A stretch of 34,759 nt of DNA from an uncultured Alphaproteobacteria bacterium. GTDB taxonomy: Bacteria; Pseudomonadota; Alphaproteobacteria; Rhodobacterales; Rhodobacteraceae. The notes under the pieces were generated by a model. The model made no database searches. It saw nothing but the letters and a program-made list of their open reading frames with translations, and was not told where the DNA came from. The DNA is taken from assembly GCA_902586855.1 (NCBI GenBank), contig CACIIZ010000013.1:1-34759 (forward strand), read 5' to 3'. The first letter of the stretch is position 1. Every line of letters starts with the position of its first letter. Positions 7,746 to 17,183 of the stretch are shown here, in pieces. The position numbers and the translations under genes are program-made.

Positions 7746-9359
7746 ATGAATATGACTTGTGGTGAAGCGACGATGAAACTTTTATCAAACTACGGAGTCA
7801 GAGTGGTTTTTGGGATACCTGGTGTTCACACTCTCGATATTTGTCGCGGCTTAGCAGATGTGGAAAAACCGGGATGCCTGCGCCATGTTCAGGCTCGAAA
7901 CGAACAAGGAGCTGGTTTTATGGCAGAAGGCTGGGCTCGGGCCACGGGTGAGGTGGGGGTGGCTGTAGTTATTTCAGGTCCTGGGGTAACGAATGCTTGT
8001 ACTGCATTAGGCCAAGCATATGCAGATAGTTTACCTTTATTATTAATTTCAGCGGAACCAGATAGTAAAACAATAGGCAAAGGTTGGGGGGTGCTGCATG
8101 AAATTACTGAACAAAAGAAAGTTACAGAACCATTAACGGCATTTTCGGCAACTGCCTGGCGTCCTGCCGATATTCCCGAATTGTTAGCTCGGGCTTTTTC
8201 GATTTTCACTAGTCAGAGGCCGAGGCCAGTTCATATTTCTATTCCTTTGGATGTGCAGGCAAAGGTTACCGGAGAGGAATGGAAAGCGCTTTCTTTTCTA
8301 AAACCACCAAGTGCTGATAAAAAGCAGATTATCAATGCTGCAAATTTACTAAAATTTTCCAAAAAACCAATCATTATGATTGGAGGCGGTGCTGTGAATA
8401 CAGGAAGAGACCTCCTCAAATTAGCCGAAACGCTCGGTGCGGTAGTAATTTCTTCGACGGCAGGTAAGGGTATAATTCCTGATTCCCACCCACTTCATTT
8501 ATCAGGTTCGACCGTAAGAGGGGAAGTCCAGGGTTATATCAAAAATGCTGATATGATACTTGCGGTTGGTACTGAACTGGCAGAGACTGATAGTTTTGTA
8601 GAACGCTTGCGTTTCATAGGCGACATTATCCGTATTGACATTGATCCAAACAAGATTAACGATTTTTATCATGCAAAGATCGGTATAATAGGGGATGCAT
8701 CGCCTGCGATAAAAGAGTTGGCTGAAGAACTTAGAAAACATGATGGAACCAAGCGGTTTAATTCTGCTTGTGCTGAAGTGGCTGAAATACGTGCTTCAAT
8801 AAGGAATAACCTAACCAAAACAGAACGAAAGCATCAAAAGGTATTAGACATTCTACAAAAACATGTTCCGCAGGACACAATTTTTTCTGGAGACGCTTGC
8901 CAGTTGGTCTATACAGGTGCTTTTGGTTTTAATGTTGCAGGTCCAAGGCAGTGGTTTTATCCTGCGGGATTTTGTGCATTAGGAAATGCTGTTCCAAATG
9001 GTATTGGCGCGAAACTAGCTAAACCTGATAAACATGTAGTTGTGTTGGCAGGTGATGGTGGGTTTATGTTCACTATGCCTGAAATTATTACTGCAGTGGA
9101 GCTCGGGCTGTCATTACCTATTATTATTTGGGAAAACGGAGGACTGAAGCAAATACAAGATGATATGGATAATAGTAATATCAAGCGAGTCGGTGTAGAA
9201 GGAATAAATCCAGATTTTGAAACTTTGGCTAAAGCTTGTCATTGTAAGGCTATCTATGTTGATAGTGATAAGGCCTTTATTCAAGCAATCTCTGAAGGCC
9301 TAAAGGTAGATCACCCAACTCTAATTTTAATAAAGGAGAATGACCCTTGGTTGACATAA
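7746..9359 (+). CDS. ThDP-dependent 2-oxo-acid decarboxylase, AruI-like (acetolactate synthase superfamily)
   Basis: A protein of 537 residues with three acetolactate-synthase-type domains. The cofactor-activating glutamate is E53 in RNEQGAGFMAEG. The central domain is of the FAD/ADP-binding type. The ThDP-binding domain has GDGGFMFTMPE followed by the WENGG segment. The start (MTCGEATMKLL then FGIPGVHTL) and the AYADSLPLLLIS and RPRPVHISIPLDV stretches resemble AruI, the 2-ketoarginine (5-guanidino-2-oxopentanoate) decarboxylase of the arginine transaminase pathway. Alternative ATGs at 7746 and 7752 are equally possible. An aldehyde dehydrogenase follows directly, as expected if the product is an aldehyde. 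No AruH-type transaminase is seen, so the natural 2-oxo acid may differ from ketoarginine. Confidence 0.82.
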   Translation: MNMTCGEATMKLLSNYGVRVVFGIPGVHTLDICRGLADVEKPGCLRHVQARNEQGAGFMAEGWARATGEVGVAVVISGPGVTNACTALGQAYADSLPLLLISAEPDSKTIGKGWGVLHEITEQKKVTEPLTAFSATAWRPADIPELLARAFSIFTSQRPRPVHISIPLDVQAKVTGEEWKALSFLKPPSADKKQIINAANLLKFSKKPIIMIGGGAVNTGRDLLKLAETLGAVVISSTAGKGIIPDSHPLHLSGSTVRGEVQGYIKNADMILAVGTELAETDSFVERLRFIGDIIRIDIDPNKINDFYHAKIGIIGDASPAIKELAEELRKHDGTKRFNSACAEVAEIRASIRNNLTKTERKHQKVLDILQKHVPQDTIFSGDACQLVYTGAFGFNVAGPRQWFYPAGFCALGNAVPNGIGAKLAKPDKHVVVLAGDGGFMFTMPEIITAVELGLSLPIIIWENGGLKQIQDDMDNSNIKRVGVEGINPDFETLAKACHCKAIYVDSDKAFIQAISEGLKVDHPTLILIKENDPWLT

Positions 9360-10828
9360 AAACTTTTAAGTATTTTGTAAATAATAGTTGGCATGAACCT
9401 AGTTCCGGAAAATTTTTTGATACTGAAAACCCTGCCACTGGTGTCACATGGGCTCGGGTTCCAGATTGCCGTTCTGCGGATATTAATCGAGCTGTTGCCG
9501 CTGCTAAGCATGCATTTTATGAAGGGCCATGGGGAAAAATGATGCCAGCCCAGAGGGGACGTTATTTACAAAAAATAGGTGATGTAATTTCGAGAAATGC
9601 TGAAAGACTCGGTAGTGTAGAAACTCTCGATAATGGTAAATTACCTAAACAAATAACTCCGAGTTTAGAAAAGGATGCTTGGAGTGTTGATAGTTGGAAT
9701 TATTATGCTGGAATGTGTGATAAGTTCGAGGGACGTATCATACCTGCAGAAATGCCAAACTTACATAATTACCTGAAGTGGGAACCATTCGGTGTAGTGG
9801 CCCAAATCCTTCCATGGAATTCTCCAATTGGAACACTAATTTGGAAGTTAGCACCTTGTCTCGCTGCTGGAAACACTGTGGTATTAAAACCGTCGGAGTA
9901 TGCCAGTTGTTCAACACTAGAGCTGATGGATGTTCTTCTGGAAGTGGATTTACCACCTGGAGTACTAAATGTTGTTACAGGGTATGGTCAGACCACGGGA
10001 GAACCTTTGATTGACCACAAAGATGTGCGTATGGTGTCGTTTACAGGGGGTACTGTTGGGGGTCGCATTGTTGCTAGTGTTGCCGCAAGACAGGTCAAAC
10101 CAGTTGTTATGGAGCTGGGTGGAAAGTCACCTCAAATTGTATTTCCAGATAGTGACTTAGATTTAGCCGTCAATGGAATAGCATCAGGCATATTTCCTGC
10201 GGGTGGGCAGAGTTGCATTTCGGGGTCAAGATTGTTGATCCATAAATCAATCATTGATGAATTTACTGAACGGTTGGTAAGTCGCGTTAAAAAAGCTCGA
10301 GTAGGGGACCCAAATGATCTGAAAACTCAAATAGGTCCAATGGCAAACCGTCCTCATTATGAGAAGGTCTTGAAAAAGATTTCAGCTGCGGAAGAAATGG
10401 GGTGCAAACTGGTTTTAGACGGAAGATCTGCTTGTAGAGAAGTGGGCTATTACATTGGTCCAACAATATTTTCAAATGTTCCCAATGGGTCAGACTTAGC
10501 CCAGAATGAAGTTTTTGGGCCAGTTGCTTCGACTGAATCCTGGGATGACGAAGAGCAAGTAATACATTTAGCAAACGATACTATATACGGTCTGGCTGCA
10601 GGAATTTGGTCACAAAATGTAACAAAAGCAATGAGAATTGCGGATCGGATTGAGGCTGGCACTGTTTATATAAATAACTACTTCAATGCTGCTGCCCAAA
10701 GTCCCGTAGGAGGGTACAAGCAATCGGGTTATGGTCGTGAAAATGGGTGGGAAGGGATGCGCTGTTTTATGCAAGCTAAATCAGTTTGGTTGGCGACTGA
10801 TCCTCTTCAAGAAGAGCCATTTTCTTAA
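9347..10828 (+). CDS. NAD(P)-dependent aldehyde dehydrogenase
   Basis: A full-length ALDH-superfamily enzyme of 493 residues. PWNSP and LKPSE are in the cofactor domain. The general-base glutamate is E256 in MELGGKSP, the catalytic cysteine is C290 in GGQSCISGSR, and the C-terminal motif NEVFGPVAS is present. It starts at TTG: AAAGGAG at 9332-9338 lies eight bases before it, whereas the nearby ATG at 9340 closes after four codons. It overlaps the decarboxylase gene by 13 bases, a strong sign of translational coupling. The probable role is oxidation of the aldehyde released by the AruI-like enzyme, or of that made by the GMC enzyme, to a carboxylic acid. A guanidinobutyraldehyde dehydrogenase role would fit AruI but is unproven. 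Confidence 0.9.
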   Translation: MVDIKTFKYFVNNSWHEPSSGKFFDTENPATGVTWARVPDCRSADINRAVAAAKHAFYEGPWGKMMPAQRGRYLQKIGDVISRNAERLGSVETLDNGKLPKQITPSLEKDAWSVDSWNYYAGMCDKFEGRIIPAEMPNLHNYLKWEPFGVVAQILPWNSPIGTLIWKLAPCLAAGNTVVLKPSEYASCSTLELMDVLLEVDLPPGVLNVVTGYGQTTGEPLIDHKDVRMVSFTGGTVGGRIVASVAARQVKPVVMELGGKSPQIVFPDSDLDLAVNGIASGIFPAGGQSCISGSRLLIHKSIIDEFTERLVSRVKKARVGDPNDLKTQIGPMANRPHYEKVLKKISAAEEMGCKLVLDGRSACREVGYYIGPTIFSNVPNGSDLAQNEVFGPVASTESWDDEEQVIHLANDTIYGLAAGIWSQNVTKAMRIADRIEAGTVYINNYFNAAAQSPVGGYKQSGYGRENGWEGMRCFMQAKSVWLATDPLQEEPFS

Positions 10829-10855
10829 TAAATCCTTTCTCAGATCATCATTTGC

Positions 10856-11650
10856 TTAAGGGATGGAATCTATATATTTATTATGGCTTTTGGCGTGAAA
10901 TATTGGATTTCCATTCTTGTCTTGTAAGGAATCTAATTGTGTCTCATAGAGATCCGATAGAAAATCCTTATTTAGAATACCCTTTAATTGCCCAGAGTGG
11001 AGATTCTTTCCTTTTTTCAATACCAAGGCATAATCTGCAAATCTAATTATGCTGTTTATGTCATGGGTTGAGAGAAATACTGTAAGGTTTAGCTGTCTGC
11101 GTAGTAGATCTATCAGTTCAAGAAAATCGATAGTCCTTGCAAAATCTAACGACGCAGTGGGTTCATCAAGGAGTAAAAAGTTTGCTTCCTGAGCTAATGC
11201 CCTCGCGAGAGTGGCTCGTTGCATTTCTCCACCCGACAAGTTGGTTACGAGTTCTTTTGATTTTGGTAACAGCTTTAATTTTTTTAAAGCATTATTTACC
11301 GCGTCGTAATCACGTTGGGTTTCTCCAAAAAACCAATTTGAACGAGAAGTTCTCCCCAACATTACATATTCGACCAATGACATACCAATAGGGATACTGA
11401 AGTTCTGAGGTGTATATGAAAAAGAGATACTTTTCTTGTCTTTAAGTAGGCCTAAACTGGATTTTCCGTTTACAGAGAAACTTCCGGTGAAAGTTTCTAG
11501 TCCTACCATGGATTTCATTAATGTGGTTTTGCCTGCACCATTTGGTCCTATGATAGCTACAAAGGATCCACCGGGAATTCTAAATGAAATATTCTGCAGT
11601 AAAGTCTTTCCACTAGCAATTACACTTAGACTTTGTGCTTCGAAAGCCAT
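10856..11650 (-). CDS. btuD: ABC transporter ATPase, FecE/BtuD type
   Basis: The cytoplasmic ATPase of a metal-chelate/cobalamin importer, 264 residues from the preferred ATG at 11650. That ATG lies one base after the permease stop (TAG-T-ATG), with AAGGGA upstream inside the permease end; a longer start at 11689 would overlap the permease. Walker A is GPNGAGKTT, the signature is LSGGEMQRATLARAL, Walker B is FLLLDEPTASLD and the switch histidine is in STHD. It is the third gene of a minus-strand set with permease and binding protein. Cobalamin, heme and ferric siderophore are all possible substrates, and the gene symbol is provisional. Confidence 0.85.
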   Translation of the reverse strand: MAFEAQSLSVIASGKTLLQNISFRIPGGSFVAIIGPNGAGKTTLMKSMVGLETFTGSFSVNGKSSLGLLKDKKSISFSYTPQNFSIPIGMSLVEYVMLGRTSRSNWFFGETQRDYDAVNNALKKLKLLPKSKELVTNLSGGEMQRATLARALAQEANFLLLDEPTASLDFARTIDFLELIDLLRRQLNLTVFLSTHDINSIIRFADYALVLKKGKNLHSGQLKGILNKDFLSDLYETQLDSLQDKNGNPIFHAKSHNKYIDSIP

Positions 11651-11651
11651 A

Positions 11652-12683
11652 CTAAATTGTTCCCTTAGATAAGCGTAATAAAAACGCAAAAAATGGAGCG
11701 CCTAAGAATGCAGTTATCACTCCTATAGGTAATTCAGCTGGAGCAATTGCCATTCTGGAGAAGGTATCTGCTAAAGTTAAAAATGAACCTCCTGCTAAAG
11801 CTGATAGAGGGATAATAACCCTATAACTAGAACTCACGGTTAACCTTATGATATGTGGTATAACTAAGCCTACGAAGGCTATCAGTCCGCTTAGGGAGAC
11901 AGCAACGGCGGTCATCAAGGTAGCGCATATAATGACAACTATATAAGTTCGGTTTGGGTTGCCACCAAGACTTCTCGCCTCCTCATCGGATAATCTTAGC
12001 AAATCAAGTTCTTTACTCAAGGCGTAAATTAAGATGAAGCAAGCAACGAAATAAGGTGCTAACGTTAATACCTCCGTCCAACCAGAGGTTAATAATCTGC
12101 CAATAAGCCAGCCAAAGATTTCTTGAATAGAAAGAAAATTTCTTTGCATGATATAGGTTTGGCATGCCGTGAGAAAGGCAGCGGTTGCAACCCCTGCGAG
12201 TAGTAAACTAGCTGGAGTTTTTCCAGCACTTGAGGATATTGTTGCCGCGCAGAGAACCGCTCCCAAAGCTCCCAGGAAAGCCCCCAATTGTACTGTGTCT
12301 ATAAATCCTAGAGATAAGTTGATACCAGTGACTATTACTAAGGTAGCACCTAAACCTGCTCCAGCAGCTGAGCCAAGCAAGAATGGATCTGCAAGAGGAT
12401 TTCTAAAAATACCCTGAAACCCGGCTCCAGCAACGGCTAGTGAAGCTCCAACCAGAAACCCTAAACAAAACCTGGGTAATCGCCACTCCAAGACAATAAT
12501 TCTATTAATTTCACTTATATTTGGGTCTTGACCCCGCCCCAACATTAAGTCCGATAGGTATTTTAAACTTTCAATAGGCGGTATTTTGGCAGCACCCAAG
12601 CAGATGCTTAATATTCCAGATAGGATTACTAAAAATGTGTAGAGCAGGAGAGTACGCTTTGGTACGGTGAAAACCTTGTCCAT
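11652..12683 (-). CDS. btuC: ABC transporter permease, FecCD/BtuC family
   Basis: A very hydrophobic protein of 343 residues with about nine to ten membrane helices, as in BtuC/FecCD. The first helix (TLLLYTFLVILSGILSICLG) begins at residue 11. Family-typical stretches are WRLPR, GAGFQGIFRNPLADPFLLG, the LGG segment in the EEARSLGGNPN loop that docks the ATPase, and GLVIPHI. It probably forms the homodimeric channel that receives ligand from the upstream binding protein. It starts 39 bases after that gene and ends one base before the ATPase start. No TonB-dependent outer-membrane receptor for the same ligand is in the window. Confidence 0.88.
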   Translation of the reverse strand: MDKVFTVPKRTLLLYTFLVILSGILSICLGAAKIPPIESLKYLSDLMLGRGQDPNISEINRIIVLEWRLPRFCLGFLVGASLAVAGAGFQGIFRNPLADPFLLGSAAGAGLGATLVIVTGINLSLGFIDTVQLGAFLGALGAVLCAATISSSAGKTPASLLLAGVATAAFLTACQTYIMQRNFLSIQEIFGWLIGRLLTSGWTEVLTLAPYFVACFILIYALSKELDLLRLSDEEARSLGGNPNRTYIVVIICATLMTAVAVSLSGLIAFVGLVIPHIIRLTVSSSYRVIIPLSALAGGSFLTLADTFSRMAIAPAELPIGVITAFLGAPFFAFLLRLSKGTI

Positions 12684-12722
12684 CTTTTGATAGTCCCAAA
12701 AATAAAATTAATAAAGCATGAA

Positions 12723-13583
12723 TTAGTTTGGTTCAAGAAAATCCACGATAGAAGCTGCGAAATCGAGTACCCTTGGACCCCACCTAGATGCTATATCTCG
12801 GTCAATGCGTATAAATTTTTTACTTTTGACAGCATTAACATGATCCCAACCAGGTCGTTTCATTATTTTTATAATTTGATTTGAATTTTTTCCTGGTAAT
12901 ATGATCAAATCTGGATTTGATGAAATTATATACTCTGGTGATAATTTAGGATAACCATAACCTTCTTTATCAGCACCATCCGCAATATTTTTCAGGTTTA
13001 ACATCTGATAAATACTACCAATAAAGCTAAAGGATGAAGCGCTATAGTAATTTTCGTCTATTTCATGATAGATCTTTTCCACCCGTCTTTTTTGCCGAAT
13101 CTTGGTCAATCGGTTCATCCCTTTTTCTAGTTTAATGACTAGTTTGATAGCTTTCTTGGAATTCCCAGTTACTCTTCCTAAAATCTTTATTTGGTTAAGT
13201 ATTTCTCTGAAATCTGGAGGTGCTGGAAGTAGGAGGGTGTCTATACCTACTAGATTTAACCCTTTAACGACATCACCGATATCATAGGACAGAACTACCA
13301 AATCGGGTTTAAAGGAAGCTATCGCCTCTAGATTTGGTTCGTAGGCCGACAAATCGGTCCGCGGCACACTTTTTGGAAAGTTTGACTGACTATCTACTGC
13401 AATGATCTGTGGTGCAGCTCCAATTGCAAATAATATCTCGGTCAATGAAGGTGAAAGTGAGATGATTTTATCAGGTTTATCGTCTGCCAAGGCACTGGAA
13501 GAAACTAATCCCTGACAGAGGCAGATCAATAAGAAAAAGTTTCTTAAAGTTGATGACAGCATATGTAAAATGAAATCCCTCAT
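12723..13583 (-). CDS. btuF: periplasmic substrate-binding protein, BtuF/FhuD-like
   Basis: A helical-backbone metal-receptor protein of 286 residues. The N-terminus is a signal peptide with a hydrophobic stretch NFFLLICLCQG and probable cleavage after SSALA. The mature part opens with IISLSPSLTEILFAIGA and continues with YEPNLEAIASFKPDLVVLS, both typical of BtuF-like vitamin B12 or iron-chelate binding proteins. An internal ATG at 13562 would give a slightly shorter signal peptide and is equally possible. It is first in the minus-strand order of binding protein, permease and ATPase. I found no cobalamin riboswitch consensus in the 77 bases upstream, so the ligand stays open between corrinoid, heme and siderophore. 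Confidence 0.82.
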   Translation of the reverse strand: MRDFILHMLSSTLRNFFLLICLCQGLVSSSALADDKPDKIISLSPSLTEILFAIGAAPQIIAVDSQSNFPKSVPRTDLSAYEPNLEAIASFKPDLVVLSYDIGDVVKGLNLVGIDTLLLPAPPDFREILNQIKILGRVTGNSKKAIKLVIKLEKGMNRLTKIRQKRRVEKIYHEIDENYYSASSFSFIGSIYQMLNLKNIADGADKEGYGYPKLSPEYIISSNPDLIILPGKNSNQIIKIMKRPGWDHVNAVKSKKFIRIDRDIASRWGPRVLDFAASIVDFLEPN

Positions 13584-13660
13584 TCTTTTCTAGAAATTTG
13601 TTGAGATCTCCTAGTGGAGCTTTCCTTAGATTGCATTCTAACGCATCATAGATATTAGCT

Positions 13661-15514
13661 TTAATTACTTTTATATTTGTTTTTTGGTTGGAAGTTTGAT
13701 GCCTCAGGAAGTCTTTGTTCGCTTATCCAGATAGATTTGTTTGGGTGCATTCCTGCGCCGAACACAGCTGGAACGGCGGAGCAGCGCATTTTATTCAGCA
13801 GGCGGGTGTCAGCAACTCCCACAGAAGGATGGATCCCGCCATGCGTTTCACTAAGAGCATGCCAGTCAGATCTACGTTTTTCATAGGTTTCTGGGTCTTG
13901 GAGCTGATCACATACTAATTCATTGGTATTAAGATCCACTCTGATTTTGTCTCCATCCTTAATCAATCCTATAGGACCTCCAATTGCCGCTTCTGGACCG
14001 ACATGGCCTATTACTAACCCAACAGAACCTCCCGAAAATCTACCATCAGTCATAAGACCCACAACTATGTTTTTGTCGCGGCATAATGCAGTTATTCTAG
14101 AGGTTGAGTCTAACATTTCTGGCATACCTGGTCCTCCAACAGGCCCTTCATATCTAACTACTATCATATCAAAATTTGCGAAAGAGTCAGGAGATTCATC
14201 TAACCTTTTCAGTAGGTTCTGTTCTCCATCAAATACCTTTGCATTTCCAATGAAAACATTATTTTCTAGTCCGCCTTCTACGCCTGCCAATTTAAGAATA
14301 GCACTACACTCGGGTGATAAATTACCGCCTAACAGCCTCAACCCACCAGTTTCTTTGAAAGGAAACTGTACGCTATATATGACATCTCCATCAGGATTAG
14401 GAGGGGAGAGCTTTTTGACCTGATCAACAAGTTTTTCGCCAGTACAAGTTAATGTATCACCGTTTAGCAGACCTGCCTCAAGGAGATCTTTGACTATCAC
14501 TTGGACACCACCTTTTCTATCAATATCAACCATTGAAAATTTACCGAAAGGTCTTGCATTCACTACCACAGGTACAATCTGCTCAGACAAGTAATTGAAT
14601 TCATCAGCACTCATTATGTCTTCAGAAAAATTTGAATAGCCTGCAGCTCTTGATAGTTCTGGGGCATGAAGCATTACATTTGTTGATCCCCCAACTGCCA
14701 TAGACACTATGAGTGCATTACGTATAGATTCCCTGGTCACAATGTCCCTAGGGGTGATATTTTGATTTATTAGTATTGTTAAATAATCAATCAATTCGTT
14801 TGGAAAATCTTTAGTGCGTTTAGTATCTTGGGAAGCTGGAGACACCATATGTAAAGGTTGCATGCCCAAAACGCCAATAAATGTTTGCATAGTATTATAA
14901 GTAAACATGCCGCCACAACTTCCTATCCCGGGACAAGCTTCCATAGCAATTCTTCGTTTGAGAGCCTCATCTCCACTTCCAGCAATCTGATAACTACTTA
15001 TTATATCGATTGGTTCGCCTGTTGAGCTGTCTAAACCTGGTCTAATGGAGCCATCTGACATTATAATTGCAGGCCTGTTATGCTCCAAAATTGCTGCAAG
15101 TGTTCCCACTGGAGGTTTGTCGCATGCCACTACTGCTATTAACCCCTCAAGCCCTGATGCACTTAAATGTTCGCATATACTATCGTTGGTCACTTCTCTC
15201 CCGATCAGTGAATAACGCATCTCCTTTGTTCCATTCCGAATTCCATCTGATGTAGCTAATGTGAATTCAGGCTGTATGAGTCTCATTTTCAGTTGATTCG
15301 GATCTTTTCCAACCCGTGCTAGCAATGCTTCATGAATTACTTGTACCTTCGCTCCAACCCCTAAATAGCATTGGGAATCACCTTTATTTCCAACAACTCC
15401 TACGGATGGTTCATGTATTAGATCAACGTTGGTCCCTAATTCTCTTGCTATTCCAAAAGTTTGGGAATTCCTTCCAGGGTTTTTATCAATCAATACGGTT
15501 TTTGTATTCTTCAT
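13661..15514 (-). CDS. IlvD/Edd-family [Fe-S] dehydratase (dihydroxy-acid or sugar-acid dehydratase)
   Basis: A dehydratase of 617 residues from the ATG at 15514, which has AAAGGAA six bases upstream; the longer frame from 15589 lacks such a site. Three cysteines suit an IlvD-type iron-sulfur cluster: GDSQCYLG, ACDKPPVG and GSCGGMFT. GGSTNVMLH, RYEGPVGGPGMPEML and TDGRFSGGSVG are family landmarks. The CDKPPVG motif differs from the CDKTTPA/CDKITPG form common in true IlvD, so this may be a paralog acting on sugar acids (xylonate, gluconate type) rather than the branched-chain amino-acid enzyme. It is followed on the minus strand by the btuFCD-like genes and preceded by apt; the three sets may not be one transcript. 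Confidence 0.8.
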   Translation of the reverse strand: MKNTKTVLIDKNPGRNSQTFGIARELGTNVDLIHEPSVGVVGNKGDSQCYLGVGAKVQVIHEALLARVGKDPNQLKMRLIQPEFTLATSDGIRNGTKEMRYSLIGREVTNDSICEHLSASGLEGLIAVVACDKPPVGTLAAILEHNRPAIIMSDGSIRPGLDSSTGEPIDIISSYQIAGSGDEALKRRIAMEACPGIGSCGGMFTYNTMQTFIGVLGMQPLHMVSPASQDTKRTKDFPNELIDYLTILINQNITPRDIVTRESIRNALIVSMAVGGSTNVMLHAPELSRAAGYSNFSEDIMSADEFNYLSEQIVPVVVNARPFGKFSMVDIDRKGGVQVIVKDLLEAGLLNGDTLTCTGEKLVDQVKKLSPPNPDGDVIYSVQFPFKETGGLRLLGGNLSPECSAILKLAGVEGGLENNVFIGNAKVFDGEQNLLKRLDESPDSFANFDMIVVRYEGPVGGPGMPEMLDSTSRITALCRDKNIVVGLMTDGRFSGGSVGLVIGHVGPEAAIGGPIGLIKDGDKIRVDLNTNELVCDQLQDPETYEKRRSDWHALSETHGGIHPSVGVADTRLLNKMRCSAVPAVFGAGMHPNKSIWISEQRLPEASNFQPKNKYKSN

Positions 15515-15652
15515 AATGTTTCCTTTAATTTTAGTAACAAGCACAGAAAAAAAATCAATATCTTTCCTTACCATATTTGCGAAACGCATTTTAAGTTCTT
15601 AATGGCGTTACTGGATCATCTCACAATTCGACTTCAATATTACTCACTTATA

Positions 15653-16195
15653 TTAGTATGAGACAAGAGTACTAATTTTCAAACCAGAGTCCTGAATGCG
15701 TTTAGACCCCTCAAGGTTCACAAGATCAATAATGGCCAAGATCATAATTTTATTTTTTGGAACCCTAAACTTTTCAACCAAAATGTCGGCACATGCTATT
15801 GCTGTACCACCAGTTGCCACCAGGTCGTCTATGATTACAATATTGTCTGAGGTCTTAATTAATGTATTCTTTTGAATTTCTACAGATGTGCTCCCATATT
15901 CGAGATTAAAATCTTTTTTGTAAGTTTCGTTAGGTAATTTTCCAGGTTTCCTTGCAAGGACAAATGGGAGGCACAAATTAGCAGCTACAGAACCAGCGAA
16001 TATAAATCCACGACTTTCAATACTAACTATTATATCTGCTTTAAAATCACTTGTAATTCTGGTGAGTTCTTTGCATGTCTTGACGAAAGCAGTTGGTGTT
16101 TCAATAAGACTTGTGATGTCCCGAAATTCTATGCCAGGAATGGGGAAATCATTTACAGTTCTGATGCTCGGTTTGATTCCTAATGGATCACTCAT
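15653..16195 (-). CDS. apt: adenine phosphoribosyltransferase
   Basis: A purine-salvage enzyme of 180 residues that makes AMP from adenine and PRPP in the cytoplasm. The N-terminal segment IRTVNDFPIPGIEFRDIT is characteristic of Apt. ESRGFIFAG and LARKPGKLP are the adenine-site loops, and NIVIIDDLVATGGTA (residues 118-132) is the PRPP-binding motif. Length and order of motifs are standard. It sits between kdsA and the IlvD-like gene, all on the minus strand but separated by 138-160 bases, so each may have its own promoter. Its 5' leader holds a small perfect hairpin at 16220-16235 (6-base arms, 4-base loop) of unknown meaning. Confidence 0.96.
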   Translation of the reverse strand: MSDPLGIKPSIRTVNDFPIPGIEFRDITSLIETPTAFVKTCKELTRITSDFKADIIVSIESRGFIFAGSVAANLCLPFVLARKPGKLPNETYKKDFNLEYGSTSVEIQKNTLIKTSDNIVIIDDLVATGGTAIACADILVEKFRVPKNKIMILAIIDLVNLEGSKRIQDSGLKISTLVSY

Positions 16196-16355
16196 ATTTG
16201 TTGTAACCTTTCTTATTAGCAGCTTTTCTAAGCTGAATTAAAAGATGCTCACATCTTAAGATCAAATAGAATTCTAGCACGCAAGATATATATCAATTTC
16301 AATAATGTAGTTCCTAATTTCTCAACCATAATTCTGGAAATTGCATACTTGATAC

Positions 16356-17183
16356 TTAAAGATTTTTGCGGAGTTCATCGAAAGCCTTCAGCGATGGGAC
16401 AAGCGTTTCTATATGATCAAGGGGGATCATATTAGGCCCATCGGAAGGGGCTTTATCTGGATCTTCGTGGGTTTCTATAAAGACTCCACTGACACCCATG
16501 GCGCAGGCAGCTCGAGCAAGCCCATAAACAAATTTTCTATCCCCACCAGAAGAATTGCCTAAGTCACCTGGTTTTTGTACAGAATGTGTTGCATCAAAAA
16601 TCACAGGATAGCCAGTTTCTGCCATGGTTTCTAGGCCGCGGAAATCATTTATTAAGGTATTATAGCCAAAACTGGTTCCCCTTTCACATAGCATAATATT
16701 TCTGTTTCCAGTGCTTTCAATTTTCGCAGCGACAGGCCACATATCTTGCGGTGCTAGAAATTGGCCTTTCTTAATATTGATTGGCTTGCCTGTGTTTCCA
16801 GCCGCTATTAACAGGTCAGTTTGTCGGCAAAGGAAAGCTGGTATTTGTAATATATCAACAACTTCTGCTGCAATTATACATTGGGAAGGTTCGTGGACGT
16901 CCGTAGTGACAGGGCAATTAAATGTTTTGGATACATCCTGAAGAATTCGTAATCCTTCCTCTATTCCGATGCCTCGAGTGGAGCTTATAGAAGACCTATT
17001 CGCTTTATCAAAGCTTGATTTGAAAATAAATTTAGAATTGTTCTTTAAACAAACTTTTGCAAGTCTTTCAGCAATCATCAGTGCGTGATCGAGGCCCTCT
17101 AACTGGCAAGGTCCACAAATAAAAACAATTGGTTTTGCCCCTCCAATTTTGATGTCTTTGATGGATATTATCTTTTGTTGCAT
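16356..17183 (-). CDS. kdsA: 3-deoxy-8-phosphooctulonate (Kdo-8-P) synthase
   Basis: A cytoplasmic aldolase-type enzyme of 275 residues that condenses phosphoenolpyruvate with arabinose 5-phosphate, an early step of Kdo and lipopolysaccharide synthesis. Diagnostic segments are FICGPCQLEG, KSSFDKANRSSISSTRG (residues 55-71), TTDVHEP, FLCRQTDL, and DATHSVQKPG. The cysteine in ICGPC, present in metal-dependent forms, is retained. The length is normal. Its presence shows a Gram-negative envelope. The 5' side faces soeA across a 330-base divergent intergenic region. The gene is chromosomal housekeeping, which implies that the neighbouring catabolic genes sit in a chromosome rather than on a small plasmid. 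Confidence 0.96.
   Translation of the reverse strand: MQQKIISIKDIKIGGAKPIVFICGPCQLEGLDHALMIAERLAKVCLKNNSKFIFKSSFDKANRSSISSTRGIGIEEGLRILQDVSKTFNCPVTTDVHEPSQCIIAAEVVDILQIPAFLCRQTDLLIAAGNTGKPINIKKGQFLAPQDMWPVAAKIESTGNRNIMLCERGTSFGYNTLINDFRGLETMAETGYPVIFDATHSVQKPGDLGNSSGGDRKFVYGLARAACAMGVSGVFIETHEDPDKAPSDGPNMIPLDHIETLVPSLKAFDELRKNL

Noticed and set aside
7746-9359. Biosynthetic acetolactate synthase (ilvB)
   Set aside because: No small regulatory subunit follows, and the FGIPGVHTL start and downstream aldehyde dehydrogenase match AruI-type decarboxylases.
13584-13660. Cobalamin riboswitch upstream of the btuF-like gene
   Set aside because: The gap is only 77 bases and lacks the B12-box consensus. 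A four-base stem at 13608-13619 is too small to count.
13923-14423. 166-codon open frame on the plus strand
   Set aside because: It is antisense to the IlvD-family gene, whose motifs are complete; the composition is that of a reversed coding strand.
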